From NCBI GenBank assembly GCA_046329575.1, contig JAXLUJ010000010.1, positions 62,001 to 126,000 on the forward strand: a DNA stretch of 64,000 bases. Reading direction: 5' to 3'. This document shows positions 1-6,771 of the stretch, piece after piece (position 1 is the first letter of the stretch; each line of letters begins with the position of its first letter). This DNA is from UBA1941 sp046329575. Lineage in GTDB: Bacteria > Bacteroidota > Bacteroidia > Chitinophagales > LD1. The notes below the pieces were generated by a model. The model searched no databases. It was not told the DNA's origin and saw only the letters and a list, made by a program, of their open reading frames with translations. A program made the position numbers and the translations under genes.

Positions 1-38
1 ACCGCAACGTGGCAATGGATGTTGTTTTTAAAGGATAA
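1..38 (+). CDS. rpsE: 30S ribosomal protein S5, C-terminal end (partial)
   Basis: Only the last eleven codons are inside the window; reading from base 3 they give RNVAMDVVFKG and a TAA at 36-38. Bacteroidota S5 proteins commonly end in a V-F-[NK]-G tail, and S5 is the gene that precedes L30 and L15 in the spc operon, so identity rests on this tail plus context. S5 is a small-subunit protein involved in decoding fidelity. The start lies upstream of the window. Confidence 0.75.
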   Translation, partial: RNVAMDVVFKG

Positions 39-60
39 TTGAACGCTAAAGCAAATTGTT

Positions 61-240
61 ATGGCAAAAGTAAAAGTGACGAAAACGTCAAGCACTATTA
101 AAACCACAGGCCGCGTAAAAGATACGATGAAGGCGCTGGGTTTGAATAAAGTTGGTTCTTCAAACACACTGGAGAATTCACCTGCGGTAGCCGGAATGAT
201 CCGGAAAGTACAGCATTTAATTTCGGTTGAAAAAGCTTAA
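61..240 (+). CDS. rpmD: 50S ribosomal protein L30
   Basis: This 59-residue protein begins MAKVKVTKTSSTIK and contains the L30 core (T-x-x-ALGL-x-K-x-x-S ... N-x-x-x-V-x-GMI-x-KV-x-HL). L30 is a small basic protein of the large ribosomal subunit. It lies 22 bases after the S5 stop and 41 bases before rplO, the standard S5-L30-L15 order. It is short and simple but unambiguous by motif and context. Confidence 0.93.
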   Translation: MAKVKVTKTSSTIKTTGRVKDTMKALGLNKVGSSNTLENSPAVAGMIRKVQHLISVEKA

Positions 241-281
241 GCCGATTTTAAGATTTAAAATAACTTTAAGAATTAAGTAAG

Positions 282-731
282 ATGGAACTTCATAATCTCA
301 AACCGGCTGCCGGTTCTACTAAAACTAAAAAGCGTCTCGGAAGAGGACAGGGAAGCAATACCGGCGGAACCGCAGGTCGTGGCCATAAAGGCGCAGGATC
401 GCGCTCCGGTTATAAATCAAAGAAGGGCTTCGAGGGCGGACAAATGCCTTTACAGCGCCGTATTCCTAAGACGGGCTTTAAGAATTTTAATCGTGTAGAA
501 TTCGAAGTGCTTAACCTCGGGAAAGTGCAGGAAGTGGCCAAAAAATGGAATCTGAGCGAAATCACAGTGGAAAATCTGCGCGCTAACAAGTTAGTTAAAA
601 AATCCGCTTTGGTAAAAATTCTGGCCGCCGGTGAGTTCACCGCTAAAATCAACGTAAGCGTTCACGCCATTAGCGAAAGCGCCAAAGCTAAGGTGGAAAG
701 CCTTGGAGGTACTGTAACTATTGTAAAATAA
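282..731 (+). CDS. rplO: 50S ribosomal protein L15
   Basis: The 149-residue product starts MELHNLKPAAGSTK and has the glycine- and arginine-rich L15 N-terminal segment (KRLGRGQGSNTGGTAGRGHKG), followed by the GFEGGQMPLQRRIPK core and a C-terminal beta domain ending GGTVTIVK. L15 is an assembly protein of the large subunit, and this is normal family length. It sits between rpmD and secY. The start at 282 is the first ATG and matches the family N-terminus. A stable hairpin with a short T-run follows the gene before secY. Confidence 0.97.
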   Translation: MELHNLKPAAGSTKTKKRLGRGQGSNTGGTAGRGHKGAGSRSGYKSKKGFEGGQMPLQRRIPKTGFKNFNRVEFEVLNLGKVQEVAKKWNLSEITVENLRANKLVKKSALVKILAAGEFTAKINVSVHAISESAKAKVESLGGTVTIVK

Positions 732-779
732 ATTATCAAACCGCCGGTTATTGCCGGGGACGCACGGCGGTGAAAATTT

Positions 780-804
780 AAAGGATTCCCAACGGAATCC
801 TTTT
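780..804 (+). terminator. Terminator-like hairpin between rplO and secY
   Basis: A perfect 10-bp stem (AAAGGATTCC / GGAATCCTTT, loop CAAC) is followed by TTTTC, only 14 bases before the secY start. A second GC-rich stem (CCGCCG 741-746 with CGGCGG 765-770) lies just upstream. The T-run is short, so it may be a weak terminator, an attenuator, or a processing or stability hairpin that lowers secY output relative to ribosomal proteins. Function is inferred. Confidence 0.5.
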
Positions 805-818
805 CTGATATAAGAAAG

Positions 819-2165
819 ATGAAAAAATTCATAACAACTCTTCAGCACATCTGGGCGATAGAAGACCTGCGCCAGCGCATTTTACTTACTCTGGGTCTGG
901 TACTGGTGTACCGTCTTGGAACCTATATAGCGCTTCCGGGTATTGACCCTTCCTATATCGTCAACGTGCGTAATCAAACTTCAGGTGGTATCCTTGGTCT
1001 GGTGAATCTTTTTGCGGGTGGTGCCTTCCAAAGAGCATCAATTTTCGCATTGGGTATCATGCCATACATCTCGGCTTCCATTGCCATTCAGTTGCTTACG
1101 ATGATTGTACCGCAATTCCAGAAAATGTCGAAAGAAGGTGAAAGCGGACGCCGTCAGTTAAATCAGTGGACTCGCTTGCTAACCGTAGCTGTTACTGTAG
1201 CTCAAGGATTTGGTTACGCGCGCTACCTTTCGGTACAAGACCATGATGCGATTATGGTTCCAATGTGGTTGTTCAGTCTTTCTTCTATCATCGTTCTTAC
1301 TACCGGAACATTGTTCGTGATGTGGATGGGCGAGCGTATTACCGACAAAGGCCTTGGCAATGGTATTTCAATCATCATCATGGTTGGTATTTTGGCCCGT
1401 TTCCCGGGAGCTATCATTCAGGAATTCGGCTCACGCTCTGCACAGGGCAACCTGATTGCTCCTGTATTGGAAATTGCCTTCCTGATTGCTGTAGTAATGG
1501 CTGTTATTCTTTTGGTTCAAGGCACTCGTCGTATCCCGATTCAGTATGCTAAACGCAATATTATTCAAGGTGGACGTATGATGCAGGCCGGCGGAACCCG
1601 CCAATATCTGCCGCTGAAGATCAACGCCTCCGGCGTTATGCCTATCATTTTCGCTCAGGCAATTATGTTTTTCCCGGCTATGTTGGCACAAGCCATTCCG
1701 GGTATGGAAAATAGTTCATTCCTGCAAGCTATGCAGAACATTCGCGGATTTTGGTACAATCTGTTCGATTTTATCCTGATTGTAGCATTTACATACTTCT
1801 ACACGGCCTTGATCATTAATCCGGTTCAGATGGCTGATGAAATGAAGAAAAACGGCGGATTTGTACCAGGAGTGAAGCCTGGTCAAAAGACAGGAGAATT
1901 CATTGACTCGGTAATTTCCCGGATTACCTTACCAGGCGCTATCTTCCTTGGAATTGTAGCTATTATGCCTTCATTTGTGATGATGTTCAGCGTAGATCAG
2001 TCGTTTGCGCTGTTCTTCGGCGGACCTTCTTTGATAATCATGGTTGGCGTAATTCTCGACACCTTACAAACGGTGGAAACCCATCTGTTGAATCGCCACT
2101 ATGATGGCCTTACTTCAAGTGGTAGAATTAAAGGCCGTCAGGGATTTGCTCAGGTGAGTATGTAA
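819..2165 (+). CDS. secY: Preprotein translocase channel subunit SecY
   Basis: The 448-residue polytopic membrane protein begins MKKFITTLQHIWAIEDLRQR. It shows the SecY plug and TM2 region (GGILGLVNLFAGGAFQ), the conserved MPYISASIAIQLL segment, and the C-terminal loop with GFVPGVKPGQKT and a late arginine-containing segment. It forms the channel for Sec-dependent export and membrane insertion with SecE and SecG. Length is typical. It is the penultimate gene of the truncated spc operon, after rplO and 43 bases before map. The start at 819 gives the standard family N-terminus. Confidence 0.98.
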   Translation: MKKFITTLQHIWAIEDLRQRILLTLGLVLVYRLGTYIALPGIDPSYIVNVRNQTSGGILGLVNLFAGGAFQRASIFALGIMPYISASIAIQLLTMIVPQFQKMSKEGESGRRQLNQWTRLLTVAVTVAQGFGYARYLSVQDHDAIMVPMWLFSLSSIIVLTTGTLFVMWMGERITDKGLGNGISIIIMVGILARFPGAIIQEFGSRSAQGNLIAPVLEIAFLIAVVMAVILLVQGTRRIPIQYAKRNIIQGGRMMQAGGTRQYLPLKINASGVMPIIFAQAIMFFPAMLAQAIPGMENSSFLQAMQNIRGFWYNLFDFILIVAFTYFYTALIINPVQMADEMKKNGGFVPGVKPGQKTGEFIDSVISRITLPGAIFLGIVAIMPSFVMMFSVDQSFALFFGGPSLIIMVGVILDTLQTVETHLLNRHYDGLTSSGRIKGRQGFAQVSM

Positions 2166-2208
2166 ATCCTGAACAATCTTTTACCTCTAAGTTAAACTGG
2201 AAGTTCTT

Positions 2209-3015
2209 ATGGCGGGCGGCGTAAAAATCAAGACAAACGAAGAGGTTGAATTGATGCGCCAAAGCGGAGCCATTCTTGCCGAAACCATCGCTATAGTAGC
2301 CAGCCATCTGAAGCCTGGAGTGAATGGGTTGCAATTAGATAAAATTGCCGACGATTTTATTCGTTCCAAAGGGGCGGTGGCATCGTTTAAAGGTTATCAC
2401 GGTTTTCCGGCAGCTTTATGCATTTCGCCAAACGAAGATGTAGTGCACGGAGTTCCCAATGCGAGAGTTTTCAAAGATGGCGATATTGTTTCAATTGATG
2501 CCGGCGTTTTTCTGAATGGATTTCATGCCGATAGCGCTTATACTTTTGCCATTGGCAATGTGAAAGAACCGATATTAAAATTGCTGCGAGTAACCAAGCA
2601 ATCACTTTATCTCGGAATTGAAAAGGCAATAGCCGGCAATCGCATCGGCGCTATTTCTTCTACCATACAAAATTATTGTGAACGAGAGCATGGCTACCGT
2701 TGTGTTCGCGAATTAGTAGGGCATGGTTTGGGCCGCGATATTCATGAGGATCCGCAAGTTCCTAACTACGGGAAACCCAATGATGGTGGCGTTTTGAAAG
2801 AAAATACCGTGATTGCAATCGAGCCTATGGTGAATCTGGGAAGAAAAGATGTTTACACCAAGAATGATAATTGGACGGTGGCAACTCAGGACCATAAACC
2901 TTCAGCGCATTTTGAGCATACCGTTTGTGTAAGAGCCGGAAAGGCAGATATTCTCACTTCTTTTTCAGCCATCGAAGCAGCCATAAAATCGAATCAGGAA
3001 CTGGTTTTTATTTAA
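2209..3015 (+). CDS. map: Methionine aminopeptidase, type I
   Basis: The 268-residue enzyme removes the initiator methionine from nascent proteins. The dinuclear metal site is complete: D97, D108, H172, E205 and E236, with the substrate-contacting H80 in the DVVHGVPN segment. The GHGLGRDIHEDPQVPN motif covers H172. There is no N-terminal SH3 extension, as in type Ia enzymes. It directly follows secY. In most Bacteroidota the next genes are infA, rpmJ and rpsM, but here a convergent lipoprotein gene begins 6 bases downstream. Confidence 0.97.
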   Translation: MAGGVKIKTNEEVELMRQSGAILAETIAIVASHLKPGVNGLQLDKIADDFIRSKGAVASFKGYHGFPAALCISPNEDVVHGVPNARVFKDGDIVSIDAGVFLNGFHADSAYTFAIGNVKEPILKLLRVTKQSLYLGIEKAIAGNRIGAISSTIQNYCEREHGYRCVRELVGHGLGRDIHEDPQVPNYGKPNDGGVLKENTVIAIEPMVNLGRKDVYTKNDNWTVATQDHKPSAHFEHTVCVRAGKADILTSFSAIEAAIKSNQELVFI

Positions 3016-3020
3016 ACCGA

Positions 3021-3824
3021 TCAGTGTTCCAGGTAATCTTGCATTTCTTTTAATACCTGAATGTAACCTTCTGTAAACGATTCTGTTTTAGGATAAGCAT
3101 TTATGCTATGCACCGCCTTGCCCAACAGGTCATAGGCGGCCTCCGCATTTTCCTGATTATAGTAACATTCCTTCCAACTTTCTTCAGAAGGATCAGCCAG
3201 TCCAATGCCATTTTGATAAAATCGCAGGGGTGAGTTTAGGGGCCAGGTTTCAAAATACCCTTGCTTTTGCCGTAATGTTAGTTCGTAATAGGCTATGAGG
3301 AATTTCAGGTGACAAGTGAGCCGCTTCTTCAATTCCAAATTGCTTTCAGCATGCGTGGAAGGTATTCTCCAGGCGTTTAATTCAGGCGACATTATGTCGA
3401 TATCGTCATCCTCAAAATGCGGATCCACCTTCAATAATAGCGAAAGCGTTTTTGATCCCATTTGCTTGTCGCGAAAGGTAATGGTTGCCCAATGGCGCTC
3501 TACCGTATCTAAATAAAATGTCCATTGATTCTTTTCAGAAGAAACGATGATTTCATTTTTTCCGGAGCGATGCCATTTTCCTGCAGCAGTAAAATAATGG
3601 AGAAAAATAGTGACCTGGCCGTTCTTATAAAAATGAATAAACCCATCGCGCCATAAAACTGATAAGGAATCATACTGATCTTCGATTATGCGCGGGTCGT
3701 CACCTGCATCTACACGAACAATTTTCCAACTTTCCAACAATGGATCGTTATGAAAATGATTCAATAAGCGACAACCGCATAGTGCGCATAGCACTAAAAT
3801 CATTGCCAATAAGAGGCGCTTCAT
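3021..3824 (-). CDS. Hypothetical lipoprotein
   Basis: I do not recognise a family. The 267-residue product starts MKRLLLAMILVLCALCGCRLL, a classic lipoprotein signal with Cys18 as the likely lipidated residue (Cys16 is an alternative). The mature part is mixed alpha/beta, with WK-, WRDGFIHFY- and WTFYLD-type strands reminiscent of a lipocalin-like fold of small Bacteroidota lipoproteins, followed by a helical C-terminus. It converges with map (5-base gap) and is downstream of rpoD copy 1, but a terminator at 3834-3863 separates it from that gene. Confidence 0.75.
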   Translation of the reverse strand: MKRLLLAMILVLCALCGCRLLNHFHNDPLLESWKIVRVDAGDDPRIIEDQYDSLSVLWRDGFIHFYKNGQVTIFLHYFTAAGKWHRSGKNEIIVSSEKNQWTFYLDTVERHWATITFRDKQMGSKTLSLLLKVDPHFEDDDIDIMSPELNAWRIPSTHAESNLELKKRLTCHLKFLIAYYELTLRQKQGYFETWPLNSPLRFYQNGIGLADPSEESWKECYYNQENAEAAYDLLGKAVHSINAYPKTESFTEGYIQVLKEMQDYLEH

Positions 3825-3833
3825 GTTTCAAAG

Positions 3834-3863
3834 AAAAAAAAAGTGGATAGATTTTCTATCCGC
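3834..3863 (-). terminator. Rho-independent terminator of rpoD copy 1
   Basis: Read on the minus strand, a GGATAG / CTATCC stem with a five-base A/T loop is followed by nine consecutive T. It lies just past the stop codon of the sigma factor gene (3880) and before the lipoprotein start (3824), so it should end the sigma transcript. The lipoprotein then needs its own promoter or read-through. Confidence 0.75.
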
Positions 3864-3879
3864 TCATTTCTGAAGTTTT

Positions 3880-4749
3880 TTATTGACCCAGATAAGCCTT
3901 AAGCGCCTTACTTCGCGATTGGGTACGCAGCTTTGTAATAGCCTTATCTTTTATTTGGCGAATCCGCTCACGCGTAATTCCAAGGCTGTCTCCAATGTCT
4001 TCTAAAGTCATAGGATGTTCTACACCAATTCCAAAAAACAGCTTGATGACTTCACGTTCGCGATCGGTAAGCGACGACAATGTGCGTTCGGTTTCCAATT
4101 TCAGCGATTCGCGATAGTCGAGATCAATATCGGTTTTTTCGGCATTAGGGTTGTTGAGTACGTCGATCAGAGCATTTGATTCGCCATCAGTAAACGGTGC
4201 ATCCATGGAAACGTGACGAGCGGATATGCCCAAGGTAGCTTCTACTTCTTCAACAGTTACTTCCAGCAGCTCGGCCAATTCCTCAGGCGTTGGTTCGCGC
4301 TGGTATTTTTGCTCCAAGTCAGCAAAAGCTTTATTGATTTTTGTGAGCGAGCCTACCTTATTGAGGGGTAAGCGCACCAAGCGACTATGTTCGGCCAAGG
4401 CTTGAATGATGGACTGACGAATCCACCAAACGGCGTAGGAAATGAATTTGAAACCGCGGGTTTCATCGAACTTTTGAGCTGCTTTTACCAGACCAAGGTT
4501 GCCTTCATTAATCAAATCGTTCAGCGAAAGCGAATTGTTCTGATATTGTTTTGCAACTGATACTACGAAGCGAAGATTGGCCCGGGTGAGCTTTTCCAAA
4601 GCCGTATTGTCGCCCTGACGAATACGGCGCGCCAGATCCACTTCCTCTTCGGGAGTTAAAAGATCTTCTTTTCCAATTTCTTGTAAATACTTTTCAATCG
4701 ACTGGCTTTCCCTGTTGGTAATCGACTTACTTATCTTTAGTTGCCTCAT
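3880..4749 (-). CDS. rpoD: RNA polymerase sigma factor RpoD (copy 1)
   Basis: The 289-residue sigma-70 protein has a short region 1.2 (SIEKYLQEIGKEDLLTPEEE), the complete region 2 (NLRFVVSVAKQYQ; DLINEGNLGLVKAAQKFD; FKFISYAVWWIRQ), region 3 and the region 4.2 helix-turn-helix (LEDIGDSLGITRERIRQIKDKA). Short RpoD proteins without region 1.1 and the non-conserved insert are the normal primary sigma in Bacteroidota; they recognise TAnnTTTG promoters. A clear promoter lies at 4789-4819 and a terminator at 3834-3863, so it appears monocistronic. A close paralogue lies at 23596-24462. I take this copy as the likely primary factor because of its canonical promoter; that is inference. Confidence 0.95.
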   Translation of the reverse strand: MRQLKISKSITNRESQSIEKYLQEIGKEDLLTPEEEVDLARRIRQGDNTALEKLTRANLRFVVSVAKQYQNNSLSLNDLINEGNLGLVKAAQKFDETRGFKFISYAVWWIRQSIIQALAEHSRLVRLPLNKVGSLTKINKAFADLEQKYQREPTPEELAELLEVTVEEVEATLGISARHVSMDAPFTDGESNALIDVLNNPNAEKTDIDLDYRESLKLETERTLSSLTDREREVIKLFFGIGVEHPMTLEDIGDSLGITRERIRQIKDKAITKLRTQSRSKALKAYLGQ

Positions 4750-4788
4750 GTGTTATGCTTGTTTCCGGGGTAGGAATAAAATAGCGTG

Positions 4789-4819
4789 CGAAGATAGCAT
4801 ATTTTGCTACGATGCGCAA
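4789..4819 (-). promoter_or_regulatory. Bacteroidota-type promoter of rpoD copy 1
   Basis: On the minus strand TTG (4819-4817) is followed after 20 bases by TATCTTCG (4796-4789), one mismatch from TAnnTTTG. The predicted transcription start near 4785 gives a leader of about 36 bases before the ATG at 4749. Confidence 0.65.
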
Positions 4820-4899
4820 GTTATACGGTAAAACGAATGATTACGCAAAAAGTTGAGCAGAATTGCTTTTATTTTTCGTTAAAAATCAAAAAAGCGAAT

Positions 4900-5742
4900 C
4901 TACCGCTGTTCGATTTTTCGGATTACCCATTCCTTGTTTTGAAACCCGCGTTTTTTCACATACAGGAACATGGCAGGAAACCAGCGTTTGACATACCAAA
5001 CCAACCGCGACTGGAAAGGAAACAGGATATGAAAGTTTCCTTTTCCGGCGGCAACCAGTACTTTTTGAGCCACCTTTGCAGCGGGGATAGGCGCTTTTTC
5101 AGCCAATATTTTTCCGATGGACGTAGCGCTTTCAGGTCCGCGATTGTGCTGCATAATATTGCTTCGGAAGAATGTGGGCATTACCACAGCTATTCCCACC
5201 CCAAAAGGAGCCAACTCAGGATACAACGACTCGGAAAGGGCCAAAACTGCGGCCTTGGTCACATTGTACATACTCATGTTTGGCATGCAGGCAAACGCAG
5301 CAGCGGAGGCGATGTTGATGATCAATCCACTCTTTTGTTCTTTCATGACCGGAACTGCTAAATGACAGCCGTAAATCACGGCCATTTGATTAATCCCGGT
5401 GATCCACTCCCAATTGTTCAAAGAATATTCTTCGAACAAACCTCCATCGCCAACACCTGCGTTGTTAATCAGCAGATCAATCCCTTGAGCGGAATGGAGA
5501 AATTGTTTAAACGCAATTTCATATTGATGACGATCAGAAACATCAAAAACGAAGGGATAAGCCTTTCCACCTAAAGCGTGAATTATTGCGGAAGTCTCCT
5601 GAATTGCCGATGCATGGATATCGGTTATACCTATCTGCCAGCTATCAGCCGCCAGCAATTGAGCCAGTTCGCGACCCAGTCCGGAACCGGCACCTGTGAT
5701 GAAAGCGCGTTTTTTAGGGAATTTTTTAGACAGCTGCAGCAT
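4900..5742 (-). CDS. SDR family oxidoreductase
   Basis: The 280-residue classical short-chain dehydrogenase has the Rossmann motif TGAGSGLGRELA near residue 17, the NNAG motif (LLINNAGVGDGG), a catalytic serine in NIASAAAFACMP and the YxxxK pair (YNVTKAAV). It is an NAD(P)(H)-dependent oxidoreductase; the substrate cannot be read from sequence. The C-terminus has a basic, hydrophobic tail (VWYVKRWFPAMFLYVKKRG) suggestive of membrane association, as in several hydroxysteroid dehydrogenase-like SDRs. It lies 36 bases downstream of the HmuY-like gene in the same direction, so co-transcription is possible. Two other SDRs occur at 22621 and 48883. Confidence 0.9.
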   Translation of the reverse strand: MLQLSKKFPKKRAFITGAGSGLGRELAQLLAADSWQIGITDIHASAIQETSAIIHALGGKAYPFVFDVSDRHQYEIAFKQFLHSAQGIDLLINNAGVGDGGLFEEYSLNNWEWITGINQMAVIYGCHLAVPVMKEQKSGLIINIASAAAFACMPNMSMYNVTKAAVLALSESLYPELAPFGVGIAVVMPTFFRSNIMQHNRGPESATSIGKILAEKAPIPAAKVAQKVLVAAGKGNFHILFPFQSRLVWYVKRWFPAMFLYVKKRGFQNKEWVIRKIEQR

Positions 5743-5778
5743 TTGAAATTCAATTGAGCCGCAATGTAACGGTTTTGG

Positions 5779-6771
5779 CTATTGCAATTCTACGTACTCA
5801 AACTTTGGATACCCTTTTTCGCCGGCATCGTTGTAGAACAGCAACACGCGAAACTTGAAATACCGCTCACCTGATTTAATAATGTAATTGAAATTGGGCC
5901 TTGAAGAGTAGGTATAACCTGCCTCCAAATGCTTCCACTCATAACCAATGCCATCGCGGGCGGGGGTGAATTTTTCCGGACGAACATCAGCTTTACTAAT
6001 CTTATTAAAATCGCTGGTGGAGTCCATGAAGTATGCCGCCGAACGATAGGGGTTGGTGAGAACACCGGTAACTTTATAAGGAAGATGCTGGTCGAAAAAA
6101 TAAATGCTGTATTGCGTGAAAAGAAGATCCCAGTTGTCTTGTGCCGGCTCCAGTTGTTGCACCTCTTGCGAAGAAAATTTCAGGTACACTTTGTCGCACT
6201 GTGGCGCTTTATGTACGGTAACCTGATGACGGTCGGAACCATCCATGTTGGCATAGGTGATTACATAACCGTTGTTATAATCGCTAAACTGAATTTTCCT
6301 GAAGCCCATAGGATATTCTAAAGTGTCGTACCCCATTTTTAGAATATAGACTTCCTGATTAGATTGCATCGTTGGAGTGTACCAACGTCCGATGGCATTG
6401 CTATCGGTAATAGCGCTGCCATATTCTACATGCCAATTCAAACTTAGTGTATCGTCATAACCAACCGCATCGAACTGCTTGATTCCGGTTTGTGCGGCCA
6501 TCATCAAACGCGAACCGTTCAACCAAACATAATAACAATCGTTCCGGGCGTCGAATGCCAGGTCGTAGTCCATTCTGGAAGTATTTCCGGTAAAAGCAGC
6601 CGTTTGTAAATTGAAATAGATTTGGCGGGCGTAGTTGTATCCTAAGGCCGCTACATACGTATCGCCGTTATTGTTTGGCGGCGGGATGTTCATCGGCTTC
6701 TCCTTGAAACACGAGGACAGCAAAATGAGCATGGCCATAGTCATCGAAAATATTGTTGTCCTTTTTTTCAT
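5779..6771 (-). CDS. HmuY-like heme-binding lipoprotein
   Basis: The 330-residue product has a lipoprotein signal (MLILLSSCFKEKP; Cys after LSS). The central part reads NWDLLFTQYSIYF ... YKVTGVLTNPYRSAAYF, the pattern of HmuY-family proteins (a W-D-L-x-F-T strand followed by V-x-G-V-L-x-N). HmuY proteins are surface or outer-membrane lipoproteins that capture heme for a partner TonB receptor. Its ATG overlaps the stop codon of the upstream receptor gene (ATGA), implying translational coupling and a joint function. The assignment is by motif and partner; heme ligands cannot be confirmed by eye, and another cargo is possible. Confidence 0.75.
   Translation of the reverse strand: MKKRTTIFSMTMAMLILLSSCFKEKPMNIPPPNNNGDTYVAALGYNYARQIYFNLQTAAFTGNTSRMDYDLAFDARNDCYYVWLNGSRLMMAAQTGIKQFDAVGYDDTLSLNWHVEYGSAITDSNAIGRWYTPTMQSNQEVYILKMGYDTLEYPMGFRKIQFSDYNNGYVITYANMDGSDRHQVTVHKAPQCDKVYLKFSSQEVQQLEPAQDNWDLLFTQYSIYFFDQHLPYKVTGVLTNPYRSAAYFMDSTSDFNKISKADVRPEKFTPARDGIGYEWKHLEAGYTYSSRPNFNYIIKSGERYFKFRVLLFYNDAGEKGYPKFEYVELQ

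Noticed and set aside
4804..5361. Open frame of 185 codons on the plus strand opposite the SDR gene
   Set aside because: It is antisense to a clear short-chain dehydrogenase with intact motifs; the encoded sequence has no protein-like features.
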